The notes beneath the pieces were generated by a model. The model had not been told where the DNA came from. It searched no databases and saw only the letters and a list, made by a program, of their open reading frames with translations. Shown piece after piece: positions 11,941 through 25,700 of a DNA stretch of 64,000 bases. Within the stretch, counting starts at the first letter, position 1, and each line of letters starts with the position of its first letter. The translations under genes and the position numbers were made by a program. The stretch is from Echinometra lucunter (Eukaryota > Echinodermata > Echinoidea > Camarodonta > Echinometridae): contig CM057161.1 of the NCBI GenBank assembly GCA_029962745.1, forward strand, positions 6,213,876 through 6,277,875, written 5' to 3'.

Positions 11941-12655
11941 AGATATTTCTTTGGGGGGGGGGGGATTGACAGCATGGCACGTTTGGAATTTCATTCGTTA
12001 TTTCAAGAGTGTGATTTCATACAAATATTATTTTCCAAACACGTAATGATTAAAATGAAGAAAAGTATTTCATCAATGTTCATTTTTGTAATTCCTTCGT
12101 CATAACAAAATGTTGCGTTGCAGTTGCGTAGACAGGTATAGCATGTATAGGTCTTAATTCAATACTGAAACCCAATTCAGGAGCAATATCCAATAAATTC
12201 TACATAGAACATGTGTGTAGAATATCATGCGTAATTGTGAGGAAGTTACATTACTATTTCCAATATTGCAACTAGAGTGTGTCAATAAAGCAATTCCAAG
12301 TGAAATAGTCATGAATAACATCAGGATGAAAGTGTTTTAAAGTTTAAACATCACTGCACTATGATCTAGCAATACTAACTCACGAAATGATATGCTTTTT
12401 CTTACATATAGGTCACCGGATAAAGGGGACTGTGTATGGTGTGAAAAGGGAAATTCCACGACTGTGTAATTATTATGCGAGTTAGTTCGGCATTTCTCTT
12501 TTGAAGTAAATCCACAGTGGTCATGATTATTCATGTGTTTAATTTGTTGGACTCATACGCTTGTAAAATAATGATATACCGTATGGTGAGGATAGTATAT
12601 ACAATAATTATCAATTATTATTATCATTTTTTTTTTTTGCTTTTATTGTTGTGGT
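11941..12655. other. intergenic, nothing recognised
   Basis: Apart from a poly-G tract at 11953-11964, no gene or structured repeat was recognised. Confidence 0.4.
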
Positions 12656-13030
12656 TTAAAACAAGAGCGCCGGAAGAGGGGCATGAGGGGCGGTCGCCCC
12701 TCCACTGAAAATGAATTTTCGCCCCTAAAACCCCCCCCCCCCCATTAAAAAAACAGTAAAGGAGTAACAAAAAAAAGAGAAAAATGATAGTATCCTTAGT
12801 ATCCATATCAAACATAATTATATTATCTACATATTATCTACATATCTTATAGGCTTACAGCGTATTTTGATGACGAAATAACACTTTTACCATGAAAAAC
12901 TGTTTTCGCTCGCTGAGCAATTCGTATAATACTTAGAAGGGTAATTTCCGAATAGCAAAGGAATTCGGCAAGTTAGGTGACCGAATATATAATTTAGATG
13001 TTTCATTGGCCCATAGTGTTAGGTCTATTA
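12656..13030. repeat. dispersed repeat copy
   Basis: Contains 'ggggcggtcgcccct', a poly-C tract, 'gatgacgaaataacactt' and 'ttttcgctcgctgagca', all modules of the repeat family at 8.3-8.9 and 56.2-56.4 kb. Confidence 0.5.
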
Positions 13031-15909
13031 TCATGATTATGCTGACAAGCTATTACTTCTACTATGGTAAATCTGAAGTGTATGTGTGAGTGTTTTATGA
13101 AGTGTTAATGTGCGTCTGTGTATATTTTTGTGGGTGTGCGGTGAGTGTGTGTGTTTTATATTAGGGGTGAAAAGACACGAGCCTCTAAAATAAAAAAAGG
13201 TGAGCCCCATGGGATTTCCCCCCCCCCCCCCCTCCAAAACTGCTTCCGGTGCGCCTGGTTTAAAATGCCAAAAAACGAATGGCCAATCGTCCATATCACA
13301 TGCTGTTCGCTGGGGCTCGTTTATTATAATGACCAATATTATGGACTGTAATTTGGTTCAGGAGTGGATTCTGAAAGTTTGACTTTTCATTGTTTTTTTT
13401 TTCTGAATAAAGTTGTTCTCTTACCTAAATTTCTCTGTCCGTGGAGACTACATAATTGATTAATTGATGCACAGGCCTATACTTCACACTGGCTCAATAA
13501 ATTAAAATACTAAGATACATAAAACCGCATGATCATCGATCAAATAGGTAGTAGAGTAGAAAGTTGAAATGATTTATACACAGACATGAACAAAAATTTG
13601 CAGCATTTGTACCTAGTCACAAAATGCCGGTTTCTTTTTTTTTCTCTCTCTCTCTCCCTTGCTTAGTGTGTAACTCTCTTCCCATCGCCCACCCCACATT
13701 TTATGTCATTATGTCCGCGGTGTTGTCTACTTATTTTGAAGTTTTTTTTCTATATATGCTCATCAAAATCATATACGATCCAGCAGGGAAACTGGAATGC
13801 GGTGATAAGGTGTATGATATTTAAAATTTTCAAATTGCCGTAAAGAAAAGTTTTATAGCACTAACCTGTTTGAATCCTGATGGATATCATGTGCCGCAAA
13901 AGATCACCAAACAGTCCAAGAAAACCAACACCTCCAACTTCAAATAATCATACTGCTTTCGACATTTTATTCTAATAATGACAGTCTAAAAATTCATTCT
14001 AAGAAGGACACGAAGAAATCATTCATATATTGCCCATTCATCAATGCCGCTACGATCGCTGCGACTCGATCCGCCTAATTTCTTCTGACACGTCATTTAC
14101 CATGGCAACGCAGAATCCGTATCAGTTACTTCATTGAAGATTCTCGTATTCTCTTGGCGTCCAAATGACCATTGTAAAAGTGCATCTTGTGTAGAAAGCT
14201 TGAACGAGCGATGAAGCTGAACTTGTAAAGCAATCACCGATCGTGACATCTGCATCGGATGAAATTTGCGTTTCGTCCTGATGAAGACTTCGTTATGAAT
14301 AGCAGTCGGCCAGCGCTCGTTTCACTCGAGTAGCTTTCTCTTATCATAAACCCCATATTGTATACCAAGCAACAAGAAGCGGGGGCGGTCGGTCGGTAGA
14401 TATTCCTAAACAAACAAAAGCGCCCCCTGTTAGAAAGTTTCCCTCCGACCCTCTGGGGTAAAAATGTTCCATTTTTGTTTTTGTTGCTTTTGTCCAATCC
14501 GCCCTTCCTTATTTTATGGTTTCATTTCACTTCATCTCAGGGCCGGCGCCATGGTATTTTGATAGGGGCAAGATGACCCATGGGTGAGTTTATTTACGTT
14601 TTAATTAAAAATATAGGTGTGTTGTAGTTGCATGACCCAGTCCTCTCTTTCCCCATACTCTTCTTTATTCTTCCTCCTCTTTTTGCTTCCTTTTCTCCTT
14701 CTTTCTTCCCTTTCTCCTCTCTTTTTCTTTTTTTGATCACTTGAAAAATCATACGGGCGGTCGCCCCTTGCATTCCCCTTCCCCCGCCTTTGCCTCATTT
14801 TGATTTAGCTTTTCATTCACTTACAATAATTTATTTCTAATGTGAATACATTTAAATTTTGGTCACAAATAATCTCTTTTTTTTTCATCATGTGTTTTGA
14901 CATCTTATAGCACTGTTGCTCAGTTGGATTTTTTTTTTTTTTTTTACTAACCTCAGAATGTTTCACCCACCAATTGATTGTGACAATATGATTTATTCAT
15001 GACTAATGAAGCTTAGATCTTTTCGGGAGAGGTATCGTGCTTCAATGCATGGCCGTACAAAGGTATTTTTCATTGGGGGCGGGGCAAATGCAATGCAGTA
15101 AATTTTATTACAGTTTCCTTGCTTTTTTTAAAATGAAATTTCTAAGGGCTGCCCCTACTCCACCCCAGCTGCGTGCTGACATGATTCAATGCTGAAGCGA
15201 TTGCAATCGAAACATTGGTTAGCAGAATAACGTGCTCCCCGCCCCCCCCCCCCCCCCCTCATCTTTTTTCGGCTCTCGATCCACCCATTTTTCTCTCTCC
15301 CTCTTTTCCAACAAATTTTCCTCCTTCCCTCAATTCAATCTCTTCCTTTCTCGGCCGTCTCTCCATCTCGCCAACTTAATTATCTCTATCCCCCTCCCTT
15401 TATATAACTCATTCTGACGCTGTGAAGTATTTGTTCTATATAAATTGCCACAAATTGCCAAAATCATACCAAAGCAGAATCGGTAGTACGACACCAGCTC
15501 TAGCGACACTTCGCCCGTGCTTATTATTATCCTGTTTAAATCGAATGATTGATTTCATAACAGGACCGAACACTATAAATACTCGATTAACCCTATACGT
15601 TCCTTATCTGAACTCCAAACCCTAGCCCTTACCCTGCATCTTTGACGAAATGACACCCGGTGCAAATATTGGGCCGGAGCGCACGTCACGACGCGTCGCC
15701 TTGGGGATACCAAAATCGTAATAATGTACGTGAACTGAAAATATGGATACGCCCTAAATATGACATGTATGATAAAACAAACAAAATCTTCAGATGCGTG
15801 TTCGACGTCAATGGCCTCCATCATTTCAAAACTACAATACTCAAGTTATATCATGCTTATCTACAGAGTCATCACCTATGCTTGGAATAACCTTACAGAT
15901 CGGTGACAA
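13031..15909. other. gene-poor spacer
   Basis: Short microsatellites and poly-C tracts (13219-13232, 15242-15258). A somewhat CpG-richer patch at 14040-14300 might be regulatory, but no splice or coding signal supports a gene. Confidence 0.35.
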
Positions 15910-16164
15910 CCCACTTCACCGAAGGCCCCCGAGACCGAAGGCCCGCGAGGCCGAAAATAGCAAATTGTAATATTACACCGCTCTAACCAATTCCTGTGCC
16001 AGAAGGAAGTTTAAGAAGTATCAAAGAGCAGCGGGACCTCCGAAAACGAGGACTAAACATGCTAAAGGAGACATAATTATTTTATATACCGATAGCGCAT
16101 TATTTGTGATGAAGGAAAATACAATACGAGAAAAGTCGGTCTCGCGGGCCTTCGGTCAAGTGGG
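15910..16164. mobile_element. fold-back element with CCCACTTCACCGAAGGCCC ends
   Basis: 'cccacttcaccgaaggccc' on the left pairs with 'gggccttcggtcaagtggg' on the right. The left arm additionally repeats the 'gagaccgaaggcccgcgag' module. It has no ORF. Confidence 0.65.
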
Positions 16165-16464
16165 CGGACCCCTACAGGCCCCTCCCCCTTCATGTGGCAA
16201 GCCATGACGTGAATTACATCATAATCTTTTATGTACCTCTAGGCCTGCGCATCTTGAAGTCTAGGCTTGTAAATTAAAGTAGGGCAATAAGTAGGAAGCC
16301 GTTGCTCCCCACAAGAAAAGACATGAATAAGGAAGGAGAAACGTAGGCATGGTAGGAAAAAGTACATTTAGGTAAGGAAAAAAGGAAAGAACCGAAGCGG
16401 GAGGGATGGTGGAAAGCCAAGTGCCGTAATCTTCCTCTCGAAATTACCCCCTCCTTCTCTCACG

Positions 16465-16465
<1 letters not shown>

Positions 16466-16501
<36 letters not shown>

Positions 16502-16528
16502 TCTCTTTCTCTCTCTCTCTCTCCCTCC
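16466..16528. repeat. (CT)n microsatellite
   Basis: Two CT tracts separated by 'ccctctctcttt'. Confidence 0.85.
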
Positions 16529-17037
16529 ATCTTTTTGACCCTTCTCCCAGTTTCCCTCATTATCCATCCTGCATCCCACAATGGACGTCTTTGGAGTAAC
16601 AGCGGATGCAGTCGCACTAGATTTAAACACATGCCATCTCACTCTCGTCCGACTCTCTTTCACACCTTTTTTTAACGCATTTCCCCTTCTGATCACTTTT
16701 TTTTTTGGGGGGGGGGGTCCAGATTGTGCTCAGAGGTGTCGTTTCGAGATTTTTATTAAAGGAATTATATTCCTTTGAAAGAACTCATTCTGACCTCCAT
16801 CCTTGCTCCCGATTGTGTTTTCAGGCCATCCTGACAAAGGATGGCCTTATGTACGTATTTTTTTTTCACACCCAGTGGCATACCATTTTTATAATGGGGT
16901 GGGCGGTGTCGAGAAAGCTATCATTTTTTTTTAAATATGAATTGACAGTCTTAGCACCTTAAGTAGTATATCTTTTTTTCCACTCTTTCGAAGACATTAT
17001 CCATGACTAAATAATTTGGGCAATTCACAACTATGCA

Positions 17038-17230
17038 CATCACCATCATTACCATTATCATCTTCATCGTTCTGGTATTGTCATTATAATTACCATCATC
17101 CCATCATCATCATCGTCATGGTCACCATTATCATCACATTATCGTCACATCATCATATTCACCAATAAAATCATGACCATCATTATCAGCAGCATCACCA
17201 TCATCATGACAATCACCATTATCAACTTTA
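17038..17230. repeat. irregular (CAT)n/(ATC)n tract
   Basis: About 190 bp dominated by CAT, ATC and ACC triplets with interruptions. Confidence 0.75.
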
Positions 17231-17999
17231 AGCCCATCATCACCTTGTTTTTCCCGTTTTTCCCATTGAAGTACATAATAAGATAGACACTGATGTATTA
17301 AAAACGAGTGTAAAGTGTTTTTTTTTTGTTTTTGTTTTTTTTTAAGATCAAAAGAAGAGATGAAGGATGAATTATAATCCTTCATTACTGGACAGTTGCA
17401 TTAATTTTTGGAAACCTAAAACTAAACTAACAAATCCATTTGATAAGGAGTGGTAAATAACTTCCTCCTGCATGAAAAGACATACTGAAATACAGATATG
17501 GATACAATAAAAATTAATTTATTGAAATTCATATTTTCAATATAATAATAGCTATGTACAAATCATAACAACTGACAGATTGAACGCAAAATACTGCTTC
17601 ATCAAGAGCTCTCTATGATTGGCAAATAAAAGTTATACAGCTGAGCCAGCTGCAGTAAAAACCTATATCATGATACCACCTCTCTATCCCTACGTTCAGA
17701 GTAGGTAGCATTCACCAGGGACAGCTTGGAGAGCTCTATCTTTTTTAACGAGTGACCGTCCACACTATCCTCAAATGCCCACGCTTTCCAGGGACAATCA
17801 CAACCAAAGTGGTTTCATCTGTGCTTTACGTCACAAATTCACATTTTGCACATGCGATGATGTCAAAAGTCATTGATTTTTTTTTTTTTAAATGTAACTT
17901 GTAACAAATATTTCTCTCAAATTACACCGTACATGTCCCTAGCCGTTTACTAGAGGAACTGGCCTGTGGTAATTTAATTTTGTTTGTATATGTAGTGTG

Positions 18000-18295
18000 G
18001 ATGTGTGTGTGTGTGTGTGTGTGTATGTTGTTTGTTGTGAGGGTGAGTGTGTGCATGGATGTGGGTGCGTGTTGTGTTTTGCTAGGGTTGTGTGTGTGCG
18101 TGTTTGCGTGTGTGGTTACATGTATGCATATTATTTGTAATGTCTTATTATGAAATTCTGTTATTTATTTTGTATGTTGACTGTCGTCATATCTATTTAT
18201 GTTAAGTATGTAAACTGATCCTATCAGCTTTGCTGCTGATCAGTATTTTCATATACCAATAAATAAAAAATAAAAAAATAAATAAATAAATGCAC
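18000..18295 (+). repeat. (TG)n tract and possible LINE tail
   Basis: TG-rich sequence (18001-18110) is followed by AT-rich sequence ending in '(aaat)n' after 'ccaataaataaa'. The tail resembles a retroposed 3' end. Confidence 0.35.
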
Positions 18296-18310
18296 ACATT
18301 TGATGAAATC

Positions 18311-18724
18311 AGCTGTGCAATATCAATCACATGCCCAAAGTTGCTCCCCCCCCAAAAAAAAAAACATTTTGTCCTTGGACCCAACATGTTTGTTTAGACG
18401 AGCATCCACACTACGGGATTGCCGAGGAAGGTAAAAGGGACCTAGTCTGAATGAGGCGCATAAAAACAACAATTTATGTCTCCCTTGATTACTAGAGTAT
18501 TTTTCAACTGTGAGTGAAACATAAATTAAAAAGGAACCTATACATGAAGAACAGCTGAGCTGTATCACACAGCAGACAATAGCTGTGCAGTATCAATTAT
18601 GTGCCCAAATACGCTCTCCCCTCAACATTTTGTCCCCGGACCCAACATGTTTGGTGGGACCACGGAAGAAGTCCCAGTGAGGGTCTCAGCCTCCACACCA
18701 CGGGATTGCTGGAGAAAGTCCCAT
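18311..18724. repeat. tandem direct repeat pair, ~270 bp apart
   Basis: The copy at 18311-18450 ('agctgtgca.tatcaat', 'ttggacccaacatgttt', 'acgggattgc') is repeated at 18581-18724 with moderate divergence. It is not coding in any recognised frame. Confidence 0.6.
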
Positions 18725-19021
18725 TTAGTTTTTCTTGTCTCCCATGAGCAGTTCTTATGTATAGCTTTCACTGTATAACCATTGATCAACATGCAACAAG
18801 TCATTAGAGATTGAAGTATGAAGCCGTTGACATTTTAATTGTCTTGAGTCACGTTATCCCTGACATTATGCATAAGCTAAAGGTGTTCAGGCAGATCAGG
18901 TGAACCCCTGCATCATCTGCTGAAAAACAGGAAGGTGCCAACTCATTCAGGCAATTCATTAAAAGGCATACCAGAATGGAACCATAATGTCAATTAATTG
19001 GGAGTATGTATTCGCATCCCT

Positions 19022-19265
19022 CGTTTCACAATCACCCAACTGAACGCCCTTCTTGACTGGACTAAAAAAAATACATGAATGTCAGTGCCCTTTCCATAGA
19101 AACATCCTGAGCAAACCTTCCATGTGCCACCAAGTTAAAATCACGCATCAAAAAATTATTCATCAAACACAAACATTCCACCAGTGTACGTCAATGAACA
19201 CCCTTCTGGTTTGACTGAATAATACAGAAATGTCAGTGCCCTTTCTTTAGAAATATCCTGGATGA
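19022..19265. repeat. imperfect direct repeat pair
   Basis: 'aatgtcagtgccctttc' with flanks occurs at about 19078 and again at about 19232, inside longer diverged copies. Confidence 0.55.
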
Positions 19266-19499
19266 AGCTTGAAGGTTCAGGCAGTTTTGAACATGTATCC
19301 AAAAAAAATACTCATTGAACAAACTTTCTCCACCCTGGCAGCTAATTTCATGGTTAATCTAGACAGTAAAATTGTTCAAGAGTCTCAATTCACCATAAAT
19401 GAACCAAAAGTGACCCAGGAAGGAAAAAAACCCCACCTTTTTCTATGCCAAAAATATTATTACAATGGCAAATTTGGGGCACTTCAAACCACTATTTAT

Positions 19500-20990
19500 T
19501 AGCCAAATTGACTGGGCAATAAGAGTCTCCTTTTTACTTGCACTTATCACTTGCATTATGTGTTTTTCCCAAACTTGTGACACAAAGATAATGTCATTGT
19601 CCAACATCACATGATGCTTCATTGTTCAATTTAATTTTTTTTTGTATCATAAAAAGGAAATGTGCCAAAATAGATTCCCTAGTCTTCATCCTAGCATTGG
19701 ACTCAGAAGTGTTCTTTCCTTCAAAAATTTAAAAATGAAATGAGAGGCTCGTGAAACCTGTTACACTGTGCTCTGTGCCTCAAACAAGTAGTAAATACAT
19801 GTGTATTCTTTCTTTCCTCACATGAATACCTTTATAGGCCCATACTCCTTTAGATATTTCTCAACAGAATACATATCATGTTTTTTTTTTATAGGGATAT
19901 TATAGTCACAATATATGGGGCTACGAGATGTTCCCTGTATCCCCTTGCTTCTACTTCGAAAGTGGATCTCTTGGGTATTGAGTTATATATCAGTGCTAAA
20001 GTCAACAAAGTTTCCAAACTTTTGCGCAAGTGAAAGATATTGTTGGCAATTCTCGGTGCTGCGGGTGTGTTCTGTATTGACTGGGTATAACACTTGCCAG
20101 CGCAGTACACGGCCGAGGATTTCCGCTTCATCCCGAATGTGGACCACGCTAAATCCTGTAGAATCAGCACTATAATAGCCCTTTTTTTTCATGCAAGTTG
20201 CTTTCCAGAATACCTGGTCTTACTATGCACCTCATGTTTATAACAGCCTCTCTGTGAATGGAATCCATTTTAACCCTAAAAAGACTGGGGAAGTTTGGAG
20301 GCTGGAAAAACTGAGGGGGGGGGGCCCTTAAGATCTCGGCTGTTGATTGTGTAATTGCAACCAAATTTGGTATACACATAGTTCATTATGTTTTCTACAT
20401 GTATGCATGGTCAAATTGATATTATTACTCTTATTTTTACAGATATTCTTAATTATGCAAATATGCAACAACAACAAATGAAAATTTGTGTTTTTTGTAT
20501 TTAGGTGTCCATTATAGTCTAGAAATCCCTGTTCAAGGTTGTTATATGTAAGAAGGTGTTCATTGTCAAATTGTGTTATTTCATGTTTGAATTATGTGAT
20601 ACACTTATGCAAATTAGTAATTAAAAAGAATACACCTGTATATGCATGCGTTTCTATCGTGTGCATTATTTCCTTTTATAAAACGGGTTCAAGGATGTAG
20701 CCAATAGCGAGTGAGTATGCATGTCACGTGTTCATGCTTTAATTCTACGCAACCTTCCAGCCGTGCATTTTGGATGCATCACTTTACCTCTTGCGCGTAA
20801 AAATTGAGACGCCATGAAAGAGAAGTAAAAAAGGATTTTGATGCGCTTACTCGGGGGCGCATCACACTGGCTACACTTGTGATGTCATAATAGAAAGCAG
20901 ATGTTGCCTCTTTGTCTGTGCGGTCTGAGGAAATTTGGAGGGGTTTAAACAAATTTTCCACTACAAAGTCATACTGCCGAACCGTTTTAT
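19500..20990. other. spacer with unresolved coding-like patch
   Basis: 19890-20190 reads as partly protein-like on both strands ('HIRDEAEILGRVLRWQVLYP' on the minus strand), but stops interrupt it and no splice frame fits. It may be a decayed exon or repeat. A poly-G run lies at 20316-20324. Confidence 0.25.
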
Positions 20991-20994
20991 AAAA

Positions 20995-21166
20995 CAAATA
21001 ATGCACAGATTTAAATTTGTGATGTTAGTGGCGATGCAGGCATCTCGGGTATTCACAATATCATGCAAAAGCACTCGGCGCAAGCGCCTCGTGCTCGTCG
21101 CACATTGTAAATACCCTCGAGTGCGCTGCATCACCACTAACACACTCACATCTGTGCATTATTTGA
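20995..21166. mobile_element. hairpin element with GC-rich centre
   Basis: 'caaataatgcacagat' at the left pairs with 'atctgtgcattatttg' at the right; inner blocks 'gttagtggcgatgcag' and 'ctgcatcaccactaac' pair too. The centre is 'cggcgcaagcgcctcg'. It has no ORF. Confidence 0.75.
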
Positions 21167-21384
21167 TAATGTATCTCTTTGTTTTTCATTTCTTAAGTAT
21201 TTCTTTGTTTTTTACTCTAATGCAGACCTGCCAACCCTGAAACCAAAGAAATAGGGACAGTGGAGGCTGAAAATAGGGACATTTCTGAATTTCCTATACA
21301 TTACTAAAGACAGATTTTTCCAAAAACAGGGACACAGAACTAGAGATGGCTCTTTCTTGTACCAAAAAATCGGGATTGTCCCTA

Positions 21385-21774
21385 CTAACCCATTCGTGAC
21401 AGAGGGTCCACATTTTGTGGTTTGGCCTAATATCTTTTGATGCAAAGCCCTAAAAATCATACCAAATACATGAGCAGAAAGAGCAAAAAATTCTACACAT
21501 ACTGTCCCATTATGGTTGCGTCAATATTTGTTGTTTGATGCTGAAATTTTTTTTAAGGAAAATAAGCATTAAAATCCTTAAATTGGCAATGTGATAGAAA
21601 GTTTAAAATCACCATTTTCCCCTGCAAATTGGCAACTTTTTGACTTATCATCATAATTTCTGTCAATTTATATTCATTTCAGATACATTTTATAAGAAAA
21701 ATGTAGCAATAAAATAAAAAAGTTGGTGTTGCCAATTTGAAGAATAAAAGCTGATCAAAATTCCTGTCATGAAG
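21385..21774 (+). mobile_element. piggyBac-like MITE, family A copy 1
   Basis: It starts '(ct)aacccattcgtgacag' and ends in the degraded complement 'ctgtcatgaa'. The interior has repeated 'aaattggcaa' motifs. An inverted copy lies at 29360-29775. The TTAA target and CCC terminus are typical of piggyBac-mobilised elements; the superfamily call is inference. Confidence 0.7.
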
Positions 21775-22259
21775 GTATGCTAATGTATTTCATTGTTTTA
21801 TGATCTAGAAGAGTTATTTGTATACACAAATGACATTAACTAAAAAGAATCCAATGAAAATATAGTTTGAAAACAGTATCTGTAATATTTATTCCAGTCC
21901 CCATTGACTTTACACACAAACGAATGCAAAATATTGAATTTTTCTTGACATGCCATGGGAAAATGTGATGTAACTCTGTAATCGTACATGCGGGACATGT
22001 AAATTTGATATCAAATGTTGCGCAAAACTCTAAAGAAAAAAGTCATGAAACGGCAGCGCAAAATCTTTAAGCGTCACAAAATAATAGCAGTTTATGTCGA
22101 GGGGGGCCTTTTAGCCCCCCCCCCCCCCCCCCCCCCCGTCTTTTTTAGGGTTTAACTGTTGCTGTGTCTAGCAAGCCTCTGAAGCTTTTAAGTTGTCAAG
22201 AGCAGTTTTTTCAAGAAGTATGTAAAAAATTAATCAGTAGGCATACTGCTTCAAATGAG

Positions 22260-22640
22260 GAGATGAGGTGGCGCAGTTCGCAAAGCATCTGCCTGCCAAA
22301 CCAAAGATTGTGGGTTCGAGTCCATTCCAGGTGGATGACTGAAGCCTGTGTTGTGTGTTAACTAGCCAATCCCACTTCATAGATGAAGGCCTATGTTTCA
22401 GTGGAAAACACTCCGTCCCTCGGATAGAACATTAAATGGAGGCCCCATGTAGAGGAGAGTAACCACCTTTGCACGTTAAGAATCCACTGCACTTTTTGAA
22501 GAAGAGTAGGGGGAAACTCCAGAGTAGTGGTACACCTACACATCCCAGTCCTTATTGTACCAGAAGGAGAGACCTGAGGGTCACTCACAGTGATTTAGTT
22601 CGCTTTTCCACTCTCAAGCCCAGGTGATGCCAAATGCTCA
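22260..22640 (+). mobile_element. tRNA-derived SINE
   Basis: The tRNA-like head 'ggtggcgcagttcgcaaagc' carries a B box GGTTCGAGTCC (22313-22323). It is followed by a body with 'cctcggatagaacattaaat' and a tail of 'aacaataataac'. It lies just downstream of the SDAD1 stop in the opposite orientation, possibly inside its 3' UTR. Confidence 0.7.
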
Positions 22641-22756
22641 ATAACAATAATAACATGAAATTTGCATGTAAGTTCCTTGGAAGACCTTGCACTGCTCAAG
22701 GAGCACCTGCTTTGTCAGCTGTTGTTTCACCGAATATAGTACTGCAGCCACAATCA

Positions 22757-25700
22757 TCAGTGTTTCAATTTCTTGGCTTTTTTTAAGAGAGAGTCCCTGA
22801 GAGCAACCTGGAAATCGAAAGAGAAATAAAGAAAACAGGGCCCCGTTTCATAAAACTTGTTATCAATACCAAGTTGCAATAATTGTTATAAGCTACTGTA
22901 ATTCTTGTATTTGATTGGATGAGAGCAAATTTGTCGCAGAAATGTGGCGGTTGTTACTGATAACAAGTCTTATGAAACAGGGCCTAGGTCATTCCATACA
23001 AACAAACGAGAGGGGCAAAGGAATCATTTTGGAGCACAAAATTTATCGTGTAGGCAAAGGGGCAAGAAAAAGGCTAAATATCTCCTCAGATTTGATCAAT
23101 GTTCGTCAATCCTAACTTCTTGCATCTATTCAACAAACATAAAATATAAGATATTTTATAAAACCATACAACAGAATAAGTACATTGTACACATGTTAAC
23201 ATGTTCAAATTGCAAATTAAGAATGTGATCTTACTGACTACAAACAAGCAACAGAGGAAAGCAATAATTTACTCCCATGTAACACAAATTCAATGGGAGA
23301 AAAATATATTTTGTTCCATGAAACAGGAAGATACTGAAAATTCTAACTCTAATAGAGGAAGGGAAAAGAATGAAAGACAAACTTACTAATGGCATGAATT
23401 AATTACCTGCTTTTCCCTGAAGGACCTTTTGTGTTTGGACTTGATGTTATATTTTTGTTTCATCATCATGAAAGGTTTGTTCTTTCTCTTCTGTTTGTTG
23501 GTGGTGCTGGCATGAGGATTCATCTTCTGTTTCTTACTCCCAAACTTCTCTCTTCCCTCCCTTCCAGCCTGAAATTCAAATGTACAAGGAAGGAGAAATC
23601 ATTTGGCAAACATGAACAACAACAGCAACAATAACATTAACAACAAAAAAACAACCATAACTACAATAATTACTAGAAATATCACTGAAGGTGATTAATA
23701 CCCCCACCCCAATGTGTGTCCTAAATTTCCTGAGCATTGCTCGAAAAATGAAGAAGTAGTTTAATCCGCACTATTTCCACCTGATATTGCCATAATATGT
23801 CGTTATCATGGCATCGCAGTTTCCCCACACATTAAAAAAAAACATGTCATGCACATCTTCACCAGAAGACTAATGTGTGTGTCAAATTTCATGAGCATTG
23901 CTCGAAAAATGAGTAGGTAGTTTGATCCGCGATATGTCCCCATGATTCATGGCCATAATATGCTGTTACCATGGCAATGCAGTTTCTGACACATTTAAAA
24001 AATATGTCTCGCACATCTTCACCTATTCTATCAAAAGAATAAAGCTCTTGATACCCCTCAAATTGGGATTATTTCCTTTCAAAGCGCACAAGCCCTTACC
24101 ATAACAGTAGCCAGCCTTGTTTCTCTGTCGTGCTTAGGTTTGAACTGGATGGATTCGATTTGGTTGAGAGAAAGAAGCTCACCACCTTCATTCCTGTCGG
24201 TGCTTATCTCTACATTCTTCCTCTTGCGACCTGTCTTGACCTTGGGTGCTGAGGCAAGCTCTTTCCTCACCTGCTCTGTGCGTATTGCCTGAAAAATATA
24301 CAATGCGACTTGTAAACTGTGTCTTCCAACAGGGGACTGACCAAGAGTAACAGAATTGTCTACCTAAATAAAAACGCAGTACAAATCTTGAAATTTGTCT
24401 TGATCCTGGAAAAGGAATTTATACAAAAGCAAAAGAGAACAACCTGTAGTACAAATGACGAAACTGGTTGAAAGAATGGCAAGCATTTAGAGGTGTTGTG
24501 GATCAGTGGATAAGTCTCCGGACTTTGAACCACAGGGTCCGGGGTTCAAATCCCACCGCTGCACTCGCGTCCTTTGGCAAGATGTTTATCTACATTTGTC
24601 ACTCTCCACCCAGGTGTAGTAAATGGGCACCCGGTAGGAAGAAATTCCTTGAATGCTCGAGCGCCTGATCAGGGTAGCCGCGCTAAAGCCGGGGTAATGA
24701 TATGCAGCGCTTAGAAACATTTGTATGAAGCGCTATATAAATGTTGCATATTATTATTACTATGATTATTTACAAACCAAATCATGCACACAATTACACA
24801 GTATGAAGGAAAAGATTACAGGGTAGACAAAGAGCTGTCAAAAACTAAAAAACTGTGATAAAATGATGGGCAATAATGAAAACAAACTATTTTTACAATA
24901 ATTAGAAGAAACTAAGAGAATGACAATTTTAATGCCTATAAATAAACTAATCAGTCAAAATTTTAAACTTTGAAGCAGCAAAAATGATAGTGCCTAGTAT
25001 GCCTACTTACTTCTAGGCAATGTCATGATCAGTCATACAAAAAAGGATCAAATTCCGAAAATCTTTAAGAGGGCAAGAAAACTTCTGATAGGTATTCTGT
25101 CAATTTCTCATTTCCTTCATTTTCCATATCTTCAAGTAAGCTTGCACCCAAAATTTATTGCAAAGAAATTCTACATTAACATACAAGGAACAATATGCTA
25201 TCCTTATTGTCAGCTGATCCTTCCTCTTTTTTTCTGGAAAAAAGAGAGAGAAAAGAAAGAGAAATCAAACTGCCAAAAAGTAACCTCGAGGTAGACCTGG
25301 ACAAACCCATTTGGAAGGATATAATTGATAAAATTCAAATGTTTCCAAAAACAGCGGACTAAAAGGCCATCACAAGCTATACGATCGGTCTGCGTTCCGA
25401 TTTCTGAAAAATTTATTATAGCACTTTAAAGTATGCTGAATTTTAATCCTCAAAGGTTTGAATAGTCATATGAATACCAAAATCAAAATTCTGGGCTACT
25501 GTGAGCCACCTCGGAGAGGAAAAAGCGTAATTAATTGCGAATCATATTAACATCACAGGAGTCTTGCGATTGTCTAGACTTGATCCGATTTGGCCTTTAC
25601 TCCAACTAAAAGGCTTGGGATAAACCAAAATTTTGATTTTAGTACTCCTATCAACATTCCAATCCTCAGTAATGATAATTTTACTTGTTTAAAATTTCAT

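Noticed and set aside
24491..24565. Possible tRNA gene
   Set aside because: A and B boxes are present but the arms do not pair and a SINE body with a (att)n tail follows.
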